Source of the DNA: Thermoproteota archaeon
GTDB taxonomy: Archaea; Korarchaeota; Korarchaeia; Korarchaeales; Korarchaeaceae
Direction of reading: 5' to 3'
DNA: 64,000 nt
Assembly: GCA_015522685.1 (NCBI GenBank)
Contig: WALU01000049.1
Span: 22,441 to 86,440, forward strand
This document shows, piece after piece, positions 48,930 to 58,018 of the stretch. Position numbers and translations under genes: made by a program. How positions within the stretch are numbered: the first letter of the stretch is position 1; each line of letters opens with the position of its first letter. The notes under the pieces were generated by a model. That model was not told the DNA's origin. It ran no database searches and saw only the letters and a list, made by a program, of their open reading frames with translations.

Positions 48930-49469
48930 ATGAGAAAATCTAAGAGGTATCTCATTTGGGCTTTTATCCTGTTGATAGCTATTGCATCTCTTGCAGCATG
49001 CCCAGTCAATTTAGAGGAGGGAATATCATATGCTTCCAGCTGGGGAATACCAGTAACATTTGGAATATCAGCATTATTGATATCGATTAAGCTGAGATCT
49101 GCTGGTTTAGATACTTTGAAGCCTTTTGCTGCATTCACAGCGGCTTTCGGCTCTCCTTGGGTGGTAATCTTAACTATTTTTGCTTCGAATAGAGTTATCT
49201 TGGTTTTATATTATGAAGGAATAGGAAAGAACTATCTTCTAATGCTAATATCATGGTTTATTTATCTGGCCTTATCTTCTTATATAATAACATTTAATCA
49301 CAGTAGCGAGAAGATCATTGAGGTTTCATCCATTTATATGGTACTATCTGCCGCGATTCTATCTATACTTCCCATCTGTTCCGTTGAATGCTTAGTTTGC
49401 ATAGTTCCCGCTAGCTTGATCTCTATAGGGATTCTCGGAATAATAGTTGAACCTAGGAGGCTCATTTGA
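48930..49469 (+). CDS. Hypothetical multi-TM membrane protein
   Basis: Hydrophobic segments throughout; ORF track. Confidence 0.6.
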   Translation: MRKSKRYLIWAFILLIAIASLAACPVNLEEGISYASSWGIPVTFGISALLISIKLRSAGLDTLKPFAAFTAAFGSPWVVILTIFASNRVILVLYYEGIGKNYLLMLISWFIYLALSSYIITFNHSSEKIIEVSSIYMVLSAAILSILPICSVECLVCIVPASLISIGILGIIVEPRRLI

Positions 49470-49579
49470 TAGTAAAGTTAGAGGACCCTTCGTTCATTAA
49501 GGAGTATTTTTGGTTCAGCTCGAAGTTCTCTCATATTCTGTCTGTTATGAGTGCTAATAAAGTTAATTATCTAATCTAA
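49466..49579 (+). CDS. Candidate small ORF (37 aa, TTG start)
   Basis: SD-like AGGAGG (CCTAGGAGGCTCATTTG) before TTG overlapping the upstream TGA; LIVKLEDPSFIKEYFWFSSKFSHILSVMSANKVNYLI*. Confidence 0.35.
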   Translation: MIVKLEDPSFIKEYFWFSSKFSHILSVMSANKVNYLI

Positions 49580-50272
49580 TAGCTTATCTAGCCTTTTGAA
49601 GGCTTTATCTATCTCTTTTGGGGTTATAGAGAAGCCCTCAAACACGATGCTCTTCAGGACATCTAAAGGAGTTTCATCAAAGTACATATTCACTAGATTA
49701 ACTCCCTCGAGCTCTGCTACCTCTCCGGGCTCCCTCTCTTTAATTACATAGGTTTCGCTGTAGAGCTTTAATAATCCTGGAACAGTGATGGTACTCACTG
49801 ATAGAGCTAGAGGGTAGGTTCCGGCCTTATTTACTAGATACTTGGGAGTTACTCTATCAGCTCCTACAAGTCCAATAGCTCCAGATCTTTTAGCATACCA
49901 AGGCAGCAGAGCATCAATCACTAAAGTGATTGAGAATCCTTCTTCTCTGAGTATTTTAGCTGTCTCTATTCCTTCTAGGCCAGGACGTGATTCACTTATG
50001 ATCACTTTGCTGACACTCGATCTTTTCAGGCAGTTGATCACAGCGGAGCTTCTACTTAAAGTCGCTATTTTCTCAATATTCATGTCTGACAGAAGATTGG
50101 CACATGTTTTAGCTAGTTCTACCTTAGATTTCGTATAAAAGCTTTTTAATCTATTCAAGGATCCAGAGCATGCAGAATCTCTCAAATGCCCTAGTATGGA
50201 CATCTCTGGATGGGCCGTTAGCAATCTATTTGCATCTGAACATGGATCATTGCTTCTAGCTAATATACCCAA
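49571..50272 (-). CDS. eIF-2B alpha/beta/delta-like (aIF2B/R15P isomerase superfamily) protein
   Basis: VIISESRPGLEGIETAKILREEGFSITLVIDALLPWYA..GAIGLVGADRVTPKYLVNKAGTYPLAL. Confidence 0.85.
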   Translation of the reverse strand: MGILARSNDPCSDANRLLTAHPEMSILGHLRDSACSGSLNRLKSFYTKSKVELAKTCANLLSDMNIEKIATLSRSSAVINCLKRSSVSKVIISESRPGLEGIETAKILREEGFSITLVIDALLPWYAKRSGAIGLVGADRVTPKYLVNKAGTYPLALSVSTITVPGLLKLYSETYVIKEREPGEVAELEGVNLVNMYFDETPLDVLKSIVFEGFSITPKEIDKAFKRLDKLLD

Positions 50273-50324
50273 AGCATCCTCAAATATCTCGAGAGAACCT
50301 CTTCTCTTATCCCTCAGGAGAGAA

Positions 50325-51629
50325 TCAATGCTCGTATGCTAGACCCTCCTCAAATGTATACTTAACCGTTCTAAAGTTCTTTCTAAGATCTCTAACCTCC
50401 TTCGCAATCTTGCTTGGATCTTCCTTATCTAGTAGGACTTTTCTGTACAGCTTGGCTATAAGTTTCATCTCATCTCCTCCCATTCCAAGCCTAGTTATCT
50501 CAGCTACACCCAACCTCAGTCCACCTGGATCCTTGAAGGTCCTTCCTCTCTTTATATCCCATGGTAGAAGATTTCTGTTCACAATAATGTTAGCCTGCTC
50601 AAGCAGTTTTTCGCACTTATACCCTCCACCTACCTCGTCAACATCGAGTAGAACCTGATGACTCTTGGTGAAACCCAAGTGCTCTGCCACTACTTTGAAT
50701 CCTTCGTCATGCAGGGCATAAGCCAAGGCTTTAGCATTACTTACCACGGCTTTAGCATAGTTCTTGCCAAAGTTAAGAATTTCGCAGGCCGCTATAGCTA
50801 GAGCGGCTACTGCATGCAGGTGATGGTTGCTGAGGAGCCCTGGAAAATTAGCTCTCTTTATCAGATCAAATTTCTCCTCATTGTTTGTTATAACTGCTCC
50901 ATGTTGCGGGCCAAAGAATGTCTTATGCGTGCTAAAGGTCATGGTATCTGCTCCTTCATCTATAGGATGCTGAAATTGTCCTCCCGCTATGAGGCCAGCC
51001 ACATGAGCTGCATCATAATTCACTAAGGCTCCCATAGACCCGGCCACCTCTACTATCTCCTTAACGGGCTGCGGGAAGAGGATTACGCTACCACCGAGCA
51101 TCATTAACTTAGGATTATACTTCTCTATCCTCTTGATAGTCTTGTCTACATCTATGTTCATGTTCTCATCATCGAACGCTATATACCTGACATTTAGCCC
51201 TCTCACTGCCCCGGCAGTGCCTCCAATGAATTGGCCCTTAGATCCTGTAAGGGGTCCCATACTTATGTGCCCTCCTTTAGTTATTGGGAGGGCCATCACT
51301 ACATCTCCCGGCTGAGTTAAAGCTGTATAGATGGATAGATTAGCTACTACGCCACTGATTGGCCTAACATCAGCAAATCTAATGTGATATATCTCCTTTA
51401 TGAGATCCATTGCTAGAGATTCGACCTTATCTATATATTTTGTCCCAGCATAGACTCTCTCGCCTACCCATCCTTCTGCATATCTATGACCGAAATCGCT
51501 TGCTATAGCTCTTCTAACAGCCGGGCTGGAGACATTCTCACTAGCTATCATGGGAAGAGAGGAATCAAACCACTTGCGATGCTCCTCTATCGAGGAGAGG
51601 ACCTCCTTATAAGCGCTTCGAGGATCCAA
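50325..51629 (-). CDS. glyA: Serine hydroxymethyltransferase
   Basis: MIASENVSSPAVRRAIASDFGHRYAEG; MTFSTHKTFFGPQHGAVITN; PLP Lys motif. Confidence 0.93.
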   Translation of the reverse strand: MDPRSAYKEVLSSIEEHRKWFDSSLPMIASENVSSPAVRRAIASDFGHRYAEGWVGERVYAGTKYIDKVESLAMDLIKEIYHIRFADVRPISGVVANLSIYTALTQPGDVVMALPITKGGHISMGPLTGSKGQFIGGTAGAVRGLNVRYIAFDDENMNIDVDKTIKRIEKYNPKLMMLGGSVILFPQPVKEIVEVAGSMGALVNYDAAHVAGLIAGGQFQHPIDEGADTMTFSTHKTFFGPQHGAVITNNEEKFDLIKRANFPGLLSNHHLHAVAALAIAACEILNFGKNYAKAVVSNAKALAYALHDEGFKVVAEHLGFTKSHQVLLDVDEVGGGYKCEKLLEQANIIVNRNLLPWDIKRGRTFKDPGGLRLGVAEITRLGMGGDEMKLIAKLYRKVLLDKEDPSKIAKEVRDLRKNFRTVKYTFEEGLAYEH

Positions 51630-51690
51630 AATATCACACCCAATATGGGATGAGGGAAGAAGTTATAACTGTAAGCGAACTTAAAGTAGA

Positions 51691-52878
51691 ATGCTTGAGG
51701 AATATGTGCTTAGGTGCATCCAGTGTGGTCATGAGCTTAAAGCCGATCCTTGGGTGCTGTCCTGCCCTAAATGTGGAGGCCTTTTATCCTCTGAGATTAA
51801 GGAGAAGCCCCTAGCCATCTCATGGTCTCTTTTTAGAACTAGAAGATTTGGTGTCTGGAGATATAAGGAACTCCTGCCTCGGATAAAGGAACCGGTTACG
51901 TTAGGAGAGGGTGGAACTCCCCTAGTGAAGATAGGTAAGAAGATATGGGTTAAATTTGAGGGAGCTAATCCAACTGGGAGTTTTAAAGATAGGGGAATGA
52001 CTGTAGCTGTATCTTTAGCTAAGGAAAGCGGTGTTAAAAATGTTATATGCGCATCCACTGGAAACACAGCTGCTTCTATGGCTGCCTATGCATCAAGAGC
52101 TGGGATGAGAAGTTTTGTTGTGCTTCCTAAGGGAAAAGTGGCGAGAGGAAAACTTGCACAGACTGCTCTCCACGGTGCCATAGTAATAGAGATAGAAGGA
52201 CCGTTTGATCTGGCTTTAGATGTTGTAAGGGAAATAGCTGGTCCTGATACTGGGCTCTATCCACTAAACTCTCTCAATCCTTGGAGGATTGAGGGACAGA
52301 AGACCTTAGCATATGAAGTAGTAGATGAGATAGGAGTACCTGACTGGATTATTTTACCTATAGGAAACGCTGGTAACATATCGGCTATATGGAAAGGCTT
52401 TTTGGAGATGAGAAAGTTCGGGCTGATAAGAAGAATGCCAAAGCTTGCCGGTGTACAAGCAGAGGGAGCAGCCCCCATAGCGAGGGCATTTAAGGAGGGA
52501 AGGAAGGAGCCCCTATTCACTGACAATCCCAAAACAATTGCAACGGCTATAAGGATAGGAAGACCAGTTAACTGGGCTAAGGCATTCAAAGCGTTGAGAG
52601 AGAGCCAAGGAGTCGCTGAGATTGTAAGCGATCAAGAGATAATAGATGCTCAGAGGAAGTTAGGAAGGATGGGTCTAGGCGTAGAACCTGCTTCTGCTTC
52701 ATCCTATGCTGGCTACCTCAAATTGCTGAAAGGAGATGTGATGGGAGAAGAAGATCGCATAGTAATGATTGCTACTGGCCATGCCTTAAAAGACCCAGAC
52801 TCCTCACCTCCAGTGGAATCTATAAGAGCCTTAAATAAAGAAGAGGCAATTAATAAGATAAAGGAGTTGATCTCATGA
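51691..52878 (+). CDS. thrC: Threonine synthase
   Basis: N-terminal Zn ribbon CIQCGHE..CPKCGG; GANPTGSFKDRGMTVAV; followed by homoserine kinase. Confidence 0.9.
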   Translation: MLEEYVLRCIQCGHELKADPWVLSCPKCGGLLSSEIKEKPLAISWSLFRTRRFGVWRYKELLPRIKEPVTLGEGGTPLVKIGKKIWVKFEGANPTGSFKDRGMTVAVSLAKESGVKNVICASTGNTAASMAAYASRAGMRSFVVLPKGKVARGKLAQTALHGAIVIEIEGPFDLALDVVREIAGPDTGLYPLNSLNPWRIEGQKTLAYEVVDEIGVPDWIILPIGNAGNISAIWKGFLEMRKFGLIRRMPKLAGVQAEGAAPIARAFKEGRKEPLFTDNPKTIATAIRIGRPVNWAKAFKALRESQGVAEIVSDQEIIDAQRKLGRMGLGVEPASASSYAGYLKLLKGDVMGEEDRIVMIATGHALKDPDSSPPVESIRALNKEEAINKIKELIS

Positions 52879-53774
52879 GGGTTAGGGCTTGGAGCACAAG
52901 CGCTAACCTAGGTCCAGGCTTCGATATAGTGGGAATAGCCCTCAGGGCCTTTAAAGATTCGGTAGAGGTTGAGCTGGAAGAAGGAGGCCCAAATGCTCTT
53001 GTCACAGAAGTTAAAGGTCCTTACTCATCCTTAGTACCGAGGGGAAGGGATAATGCTGCTGCCTTCGCAGCCAGAGCAGCATTGGAGATCGCTGAGCAAA
53101 AGCTAACTGCCAAGATAAGGTTATGGAAGGGAGTTCCTCCGAGGAGGGGATTGGGGAGCAGCGGCGCCTCCTCGGCTGCTGTCGTTAAGGCAATAAATAT
53201 AATGCTAGGAAACCCATTAGATGAGAATAAGTTGATAAAAGCTGCAGCTGAAGGAGAAAGAGCTACATCTGGGCATCCTCATCTAGATAATGTGGCTCCT
53301 TCTCTTCTAGGTGGGCTTGTCATAATAGGAGAAGAGATTGTAAAGATAGAACCTTCAGTTAGGTTTGTGCTTGCAATTCCTTGGATAAATACTCCAGATA
53401 GAAAAACAGAATTCATGAGATCCATACTCCCTAGAAAGATTGAGATGAGCAAGTTAGTGAAGAATTCAGCTAGCCTTGCACTGCTGACTTTAGGGATGGC
53501 GACCGGTGATTTAGAGATAGTCGGCAAGGGAATGTCCTTCTCAATCATAGATGAGTTGAGATCTAGGATGATCCCCGGATTCAACAAGATTAAAGAAGCA
53601 GCAATGAGAGCTGGTGCCCTGGGGTTATCTATAAGCGGGGCTGGGCCTAGCCTTCTCTTCCTTTGTGATAAGTGCGAGCCTGTTCTAATGGCAGTTAAAA
53701 GAGCTTATATTTCGGTAAATATACCAGCTAGTATAATGGTTGTAGAGCCAGCTGAAGGATCTGCGAAAGAATGA
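52875..53774 (+). CDS. thrB: Homoserine kinase
   Basis: GHMP: STSANLGPGFDIVGIAL, GVPPRRGLGSSGASSAAVVKAIN, SISGAGPSLLFLCD. Confidence 0.92.
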   Translation: MRVRAWSTSANLGPGFDIVGIALRAFKDSVEVELEEGGPNALVTEVKGPYSSLVPRGRDNAAAFAARAALEIAEQKLTAKIRLWKGVPPRRGLGSSGASSAAVVKAINIMLGNPLDENKLIKAAAEGERATSGHPHLDNVAPSLLGGLVIIGEEIVKIEPSVRFVLAIPWINTPDRKTEFMRSILPRKIEMSKLVKNSASLALLTLGMATGDLEIVGKGMSFSIIDELRSRMIPGFNKIKEAAMRAGALGLSISGAGPSLLFLCDKCEPVLMAVKRAYISVNIPASIMVVEPAEGSAKE

Positions 53775-53786
53775 AGGGTGTAAGTA

Positions 53787-54500
53787 ATGGAGGAATTTGT
53801 AGGCCTAGCTCTCCTGCTCGTTGATCTAATGCTCCTTATAGCAACCATAATTCTCCTGTATTTCAGCAGACATGAAGCGGAAGGTAGAAGAAAGTTGGTT
53901 GAGCATCTTATAGAAGCGACGAGGGTTCTTACTAGGACTCAATACTTTCACTTCGTAATAGATGCTATGAGGAGTGCGAAGAGGGAAATTTTCGGCTCTA
54001 TTACCGGAGCTAAGCCAGGAGAATCATTGGAGTTCTTCGAGAAGATCGTCGATGAGATACAGCATGCCACATCAAAGGGCGTGAGAATAAGATACCTGGT
54101 TCCTGAAGGAAGGGGATGCCTTTACGTTGGATATAGATATACTAAAGCGGGAGCTGAAGTAAGATATCATAGTGGTCTAGTTGTGTATGATCTGAGGCAT
54201 ATGGTTGTAGATGATAGGGTAGTAGCGATGGGATTCCCTGAGAGAGTGGGTGCTGAGCAGCCCACTAGAACGGGAATAAAGATAGAGTCAGAAAGCCTAG
54301 CTAAGATATTTAAGGAGAGATTTGAGAAGCTTTGGAGAGAAGCAGTACCTTATGAGAAATACTTGAGCCAAGTTATTTCAGATATAGAGAGAGCTAACCC
54401 GAAGATATCGCCTAATCTTGTAGCTAAGCAGTTAGATCTTCCTATTGATGAAATAGATAGAGTATGGACTAATATGAATAAGAGTATTGACCAAGGATAA
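53787..54500 (+). CDS. Membrane-anchored PLD-like domain protein
   Basis: N-terminal TM; MRSAKREIFGSITG..RIRYLVPEGRGC..VRYHSGLVVYDLRHMVVDDRVVAMGFPE. Confidence 0.55.
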   Translation: MEEFVGLALLLVDLMLLIATIILLYFSRHEAEGRRKLVEHLIEATRVLTRTQYFHFVIDAMRSAKREIFGSITGAKPGESLEFFEKIVDEIQHATSKGVRIRYLVPEGRGCLYVGYRYTKAGAEVRYHSGLVVYDLRHMVVDDRVVAMGFPERVGAEQPTRTGIKIESESLAKIFKERFEKLWREAVPYEKYLSQVISDIERANPKISPNLVAKQLDLPIDEIDRVWTNMNKSIDQG

Positions 54501-54527
54501 TAGAATCAATTCAATTTGATTTGATTT

Positions 54528-55835
54528 TTACTTGCTATTGAATATAATATTACTTTTGTTTTTATCTTTCTTGGAAATCGTCCGCTCACTTTCACCTTTC
54601 TCTTTTATCGATAGGGCAAAGAGGAAGTCATATAAGGAATAGAGAAGAGCAAATGCAGAGGCAGGGTATTCTAAGTATATATCGAGGAGGTCGCCTCCTG
54701 CTAATGAGGAGATGGCCCTTGGTCCAACAAGGGAAAGGTTATAAAGGGAGTTCGCAGTTCCTCTATCCTCTACTGGCGTGTTTTCCATAAATAATGTCCA
54801 TATAAGAGGAGCTGGTGCATAAGATCCCATGGCCTGGAGAACTAATATAATAGATGCTATTAGGAAATTATTCACGAAGGGAAGAAGTGCCATTAACGCT
54901 GCGGTCATTCCTTGAGAAATAACGATAAATCTCACCGTTCCTATAACCTTTGAGAGGGAGGGGGCTATTAGATAGCTAAATGATGATACCAAGTAAATTA
55001 AGGTGAGGACCGTTCCGACAGGACCTGATTCGACTCCATACTTCTTTCCTAAGTAGTAACTTGTCAGGGGATAGAAGAAGCCCATTGCAAGACTTGATAT
55101 AGACAAGAGAATGATCAGGTTTCTCGCTACTGAGTTCTTAAATGACCTAGTTACTTCGCTCCATCCCACATGACTGATGCTGGACGCTCTATTTTTCTCC
55201 TTTATTAGCAGGAGTAGGGGAATCGCAGATAGAGTAGCTAAGAGAGAGAGAGCTATCATGAACCTATAAGCTTGAGGATAACTTATTCTAGAAGATGCCA
55301 CCATGAGTTCTGGTATCCACCCCATTAAGCTGCCGGTAGAAAAGCTGATGCTGTATAGAAACATTTGGAGGCTGGACGCTTCCTTCAGTTTGCTCTCCGC
55401 AAGATCTGCCAGCCATGACTGGAATGCTGGAAGTGCCAGAGATGAAAATCCCCCTAAAACTCCACTTAGAATTATAGATATTACATTCAGCCCCCAGAAC
55501 ACTACTATTCCTATTGATAGAGCAGATAGAGTGTATCCAAGGAGGACAGGCCTCTTCCTCCCCACCTTATCTGTCATTACTCCAGCTGGCAGGAAGACCA
55601 AGGTCATTATAATACCTTCTAGGAAACTGTAGAGCCCTAGATAACTACTATTAATACCTTTTGTCTCAAAGTAAAGTCCCCAAACTGAGTAAAAGAGGCC
55701 ACCAGATAGACCTGTAGGTATACTTGTGATCAGCAATAGTTTCAAGTCCTTCTCTAGGTTCCCTAATCCATTAATCATTTTGGATAATAAGTAGAATCCT
55801 GTATATATTAAATAATTTCCCTTCTTCTTTATCAA
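54528..55835 (-). CDS. MFS transporter
   Basis: About 12 TM; GVMTDKVGRKRPVLLGYTLSALSIG MFS signature. Confidence 0.85.
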   Translation of the reverse strand: MIKKKGNYLIYTGFYLLSKMINGLGNLEKDLKLLLITSIPTGLSGGLFYSVWGLYFETKGINSSYLGLYSFLEGIIMTLVFLPAGVMTDKVGRKRPVLLGYTLSALSIGIVVFWGLNVISIILSGVLGGFSSLALPAFQSWLADLAESKLKEASSLQMFLYSISFSTGSLMGWIPELMVASSRISYPQAYRFMIALSLLATLSAIPLLLLIKEKNRASSISHVGWSEVTRSFKNSVARNLIILLSISSLAMGFFYPLTSYYLGKKYGVESGPVGTVLTLIYLVSSFSYLIAPSLSKVIGTVRFIVISQGMTAALMALLPFVNNFLIASIILVLQAMGSYAPAPLIWTLFMENTPVEDRGTANSLYNLSLVGPRAISSLAGGDLLDIYLEYPASAFALLYSLYDFLFALSIKEKGESERTISKKDKNKSNIIFNSK

Positions 55836-55983
55836 TTTATCATATAAATTGAAAAAAATAAAGTTTTCATATACAAAATTCCAATACCTATTATTATAGG
55901 TAGTATTCTTATCTGAAAAATCGGGAGGAATGGAGAGTAATATCCCACATAAAAGATTATATCACTAGCATCTCTTTTAATTC

Positions 55984-56059
55984 GGGCCGGTGGTCTAGAG
56001 GCTATGACGCCGCCCTCACACGGCGGAGACCGGGGGTTCGATTCCCCCCCGGCCCACCA
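55984..56059 (+). tRNA. tRNA-Val (anticodon CAC), CCA encoded
   Basis: Cloverleaf: GGGCCGG/CCGGCCC acceptor, CCGCC-CTCACAC-GGCGG anticodon arm, GGGGG-TTCGATT-CCCCC T arm, ACCA end. Confidence 0.95.
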
Positions 56060-56070
56060 TGGTGAAATGA

Positions 56071-56370
56071 TTGGAGAGGGAAGGAAAGATGGCCCGATAT
56101 TCTATATCTAGATTAGCTGGGAAACCCATAATAACTGATAAAGGCCTTATGCTGGGGGAGGTTACTGATTTGGTGGTCGATGAGATAACCGGAAAGATGA
56201 TTTCTTTGGTTATTAGAAGTAGTAGGGGTGCTGCTGATGCTCTACTCCAAAAATTAAAGAGAGATAGGAAAGGAAATGTCCTAATTCCTTATTCTACAGT
56301 TAAATATATAAGAGAAATGATTGTAGTAGATGAAAGGCTTCTTAAAGTATATATCGCAACTAAGGGATGA
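56071..56370 (+). CDS. PRC-barrel domain protein
   Basis: ISRLAGKPIITDKGLMLGEVTDLVVDEITGKMISLVI..VLIPYSTVKYIREMIVVD. Confidence 0.85.
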   Translation: MEREGKMARYSISRLAGKPIITDKGLMLGEVTDLVVDEITGKMISLVIRSSRGAADALLQKLKRDRKGNVLIPYSTVKYIREMIVVDERLLKVYIATKG

Positions 56371-56640
56371 TCAGGCCTTTTTTCTTGACTCTCTTTCCAA
56401 ATAATCGGCTATATCCTCAGACAATCCTGACAGGAGTAATTTTACTTTAATGATAGCGGGTGCTTCTTCCTCTGCAACACTTCTCATATATTTAGATCGA
56501 TCTGCTAGTCCAAGCATTTTATATGCCTCATCTAAATAATCCATAGCCTCATCTATATCTACTGTCTTACCTAATAAGAGATTTTCCCTTATCTTCCGTC
56601 TGAGTTCTTCATTTAATTCTAATATATAACTTAAGGACAT
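56371..56640 (-). CDS. Hypothetical protein (89 aa)
   Basis: Charged helical composition. Confidence 0.55.
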   Translation of the reverse strand: MSLSYILELNEELRRKIRENLLLGKTVDIDEAMDYLDEAYKMLGLADRSKYMRSVAEEEAPAIIKVKLLLSGLSEDIADYLERESRKKA

Positions 56641-56650
56641 CAGTTAATTA

Positions 56651-57055
56651 GTGGCGCATATTTTTACATGTATGCCTTCGCAATCAGCTGGTGAAAGTTT
56701 AATGGTGGAAGTTACCCTCAAATCCATTAGGCAGGATCCAGCATTCGAGCTAGATGTACTAAGATTTTCCTCGGAGAACGACTCTCTTACATTAACGTTG
56801 GAGCTCCCAAAGGGATTCTTAATCCTTAAAAAAGGATCTAAAGCAGTCCTGATTATAGGAGAGGAGGGAGAAGGAGATCTAGTGATGAAAGGCCACGTCT
56901 ATAGAGCAGATACTAATTCAAGACAGGTAGAGATATCATTCCATGGACTTTGGCTTAGAATGACCTATAAGAGTTCCCTACCATTCAAATTAATGGAAGG
57001 ACAGGATGTATATCTCACAATGAGATTCATAAATGGTTTATCAATAAAAAATTAA
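56651..57055 (+). CDS. Hypothetical protein (134 aa)
   Basis: Coding composition; ORF track. Confidence 0.55.
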   Translation: MAHIFTCMPSQSAGESLMVEVTLKSIRQDPAFELDVLRFSSENDSLTLTLELPKGFLILKKGSKAVLIIGEEGEGDLVMKGHVYRADTNSRQVEISFHGLWLRMTYKSSLPFKLMEGQDVYLTMRFINGLSIKN

Positions 57056-57122
57056 TGTGATTATGAAATTTTTATTTTACTTTCATGCAAGAAATATTAA
57101 TATTTTTGAATAAGTATTTAGA

Positions 57123-57869
57123 GTGATGCATGAAAGGACGTGTCCTCTCTGTGGTTCTCCCTTAGTTAGGGAGAATGGTCTGCTTGTGTGTAGTAACTGC
57201 GGTTACATTGTGAGTGAAGAATTGCTACCAAGCAGATTTGATGGAGCTTATTATATCAAAGAAGATGAATTTAGATCAATAAATGATATAGTCTCCAGAC
57301 TAAATTTACCTAGCGAGGTTTCTAACATGGCTAAAGAAATAATATTGAATTATGAGGCCAGTACAGGCAAAAAAGTGACTCTATCTATGCTTATTGCCTC
57401 TGTGATAATCTCAGCCAGATTGTATGACATACCTATACCGATTAAAGAGGCCAGCAGGAAATATCCAAGAGTATCCCCTTCTCATCTAGCCTTAACCATC
57501 GGTGTGTTGGAAGATGAGCTCCCAAAGAAGGAAGGTGTACCGTGGGAAGGCTATATCAATTATCTCATTAGAAAACTGTCTCGGGATGAGAGAGTTATAG
57601 AGATCCTCAAACAATCTTCTGGAAAATTACCTCTGCAGATAATAATAGAGAGACTCAGGATAAACTCTATAAGAGAGATGAGAAGAGTAAAGAAGGATAG
57701 TAGATCTCGTATGGTAGGTAGAAACCCTATATACATCGCTGCTGCAATAGTTTACATAACTGGCAAGAAGATAGGTATAAGAGGGCTGTCTCAAGGCCTA
57801 ATGGCAGATGCCCTAGGTGCGAATAGATCTACCATCTCTAAAGCGTTAGTGGTGGTGAGAAGGGATTGA
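57123..57869 (+). CDS. Divergent TFB/TFIIB-like transcription factor
   Basis: Zn ribbon CPLCGSPLVRENGLLVCSNCGYIVSEE; two cyclin-like folds; HTH-like GLMADALGANRSTISKALVVVRR. Confidence 0.75.
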   Translation: MMHERTCPLCGSPLVRENGLLVCSNCGYIVSEELLPSRFDGAYYIKEDEFRSINDIVSRLNLPSEVSNMAKEIILNYEASTGKKVTLSMLIASVIISARLYDIPIPIKEASRKYPRVSPSHLALTIGVLEDELPKKEGVPWEGYINYLIRKLSRDERVIEILKQSSGKLPLQIIIERLRINSIREMRRVKKDSRSRMVGRNPIYIAAAIVYITGKKIGIRGLSQGLMADALGANRSTISKALVVVRRD

Positions 57870-58018
57870 ATTATGAGGAGATTATGTTTGAGATAGAGAC
57901 CATCTCCCATCAAATAGAGTTTCTCTTCTTTAAGCTTGATGATTTGATGAAGAGGATAAGCAACATTGAAAGTAGGCTGAATACCATTGAAAAGAGGATG
58001 GACCTTGAGATTAGGTAG
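57866..58018 (+). CDS. Small coiled-coil ORF (about 50 aa)
   Basis: TTG start overlaps the TFB stop: LNYEEIMFEIETISHQIEFLFFKLDDLMKRISNIESRLNTIEKRMDLEIR*; overlaps the HerA ORF. Confidence 0.5.
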   Translation: MNYEEIMFEIETISHQIEFLFFKLDDLMKRISNIESRLNTIEKRMDLEIR

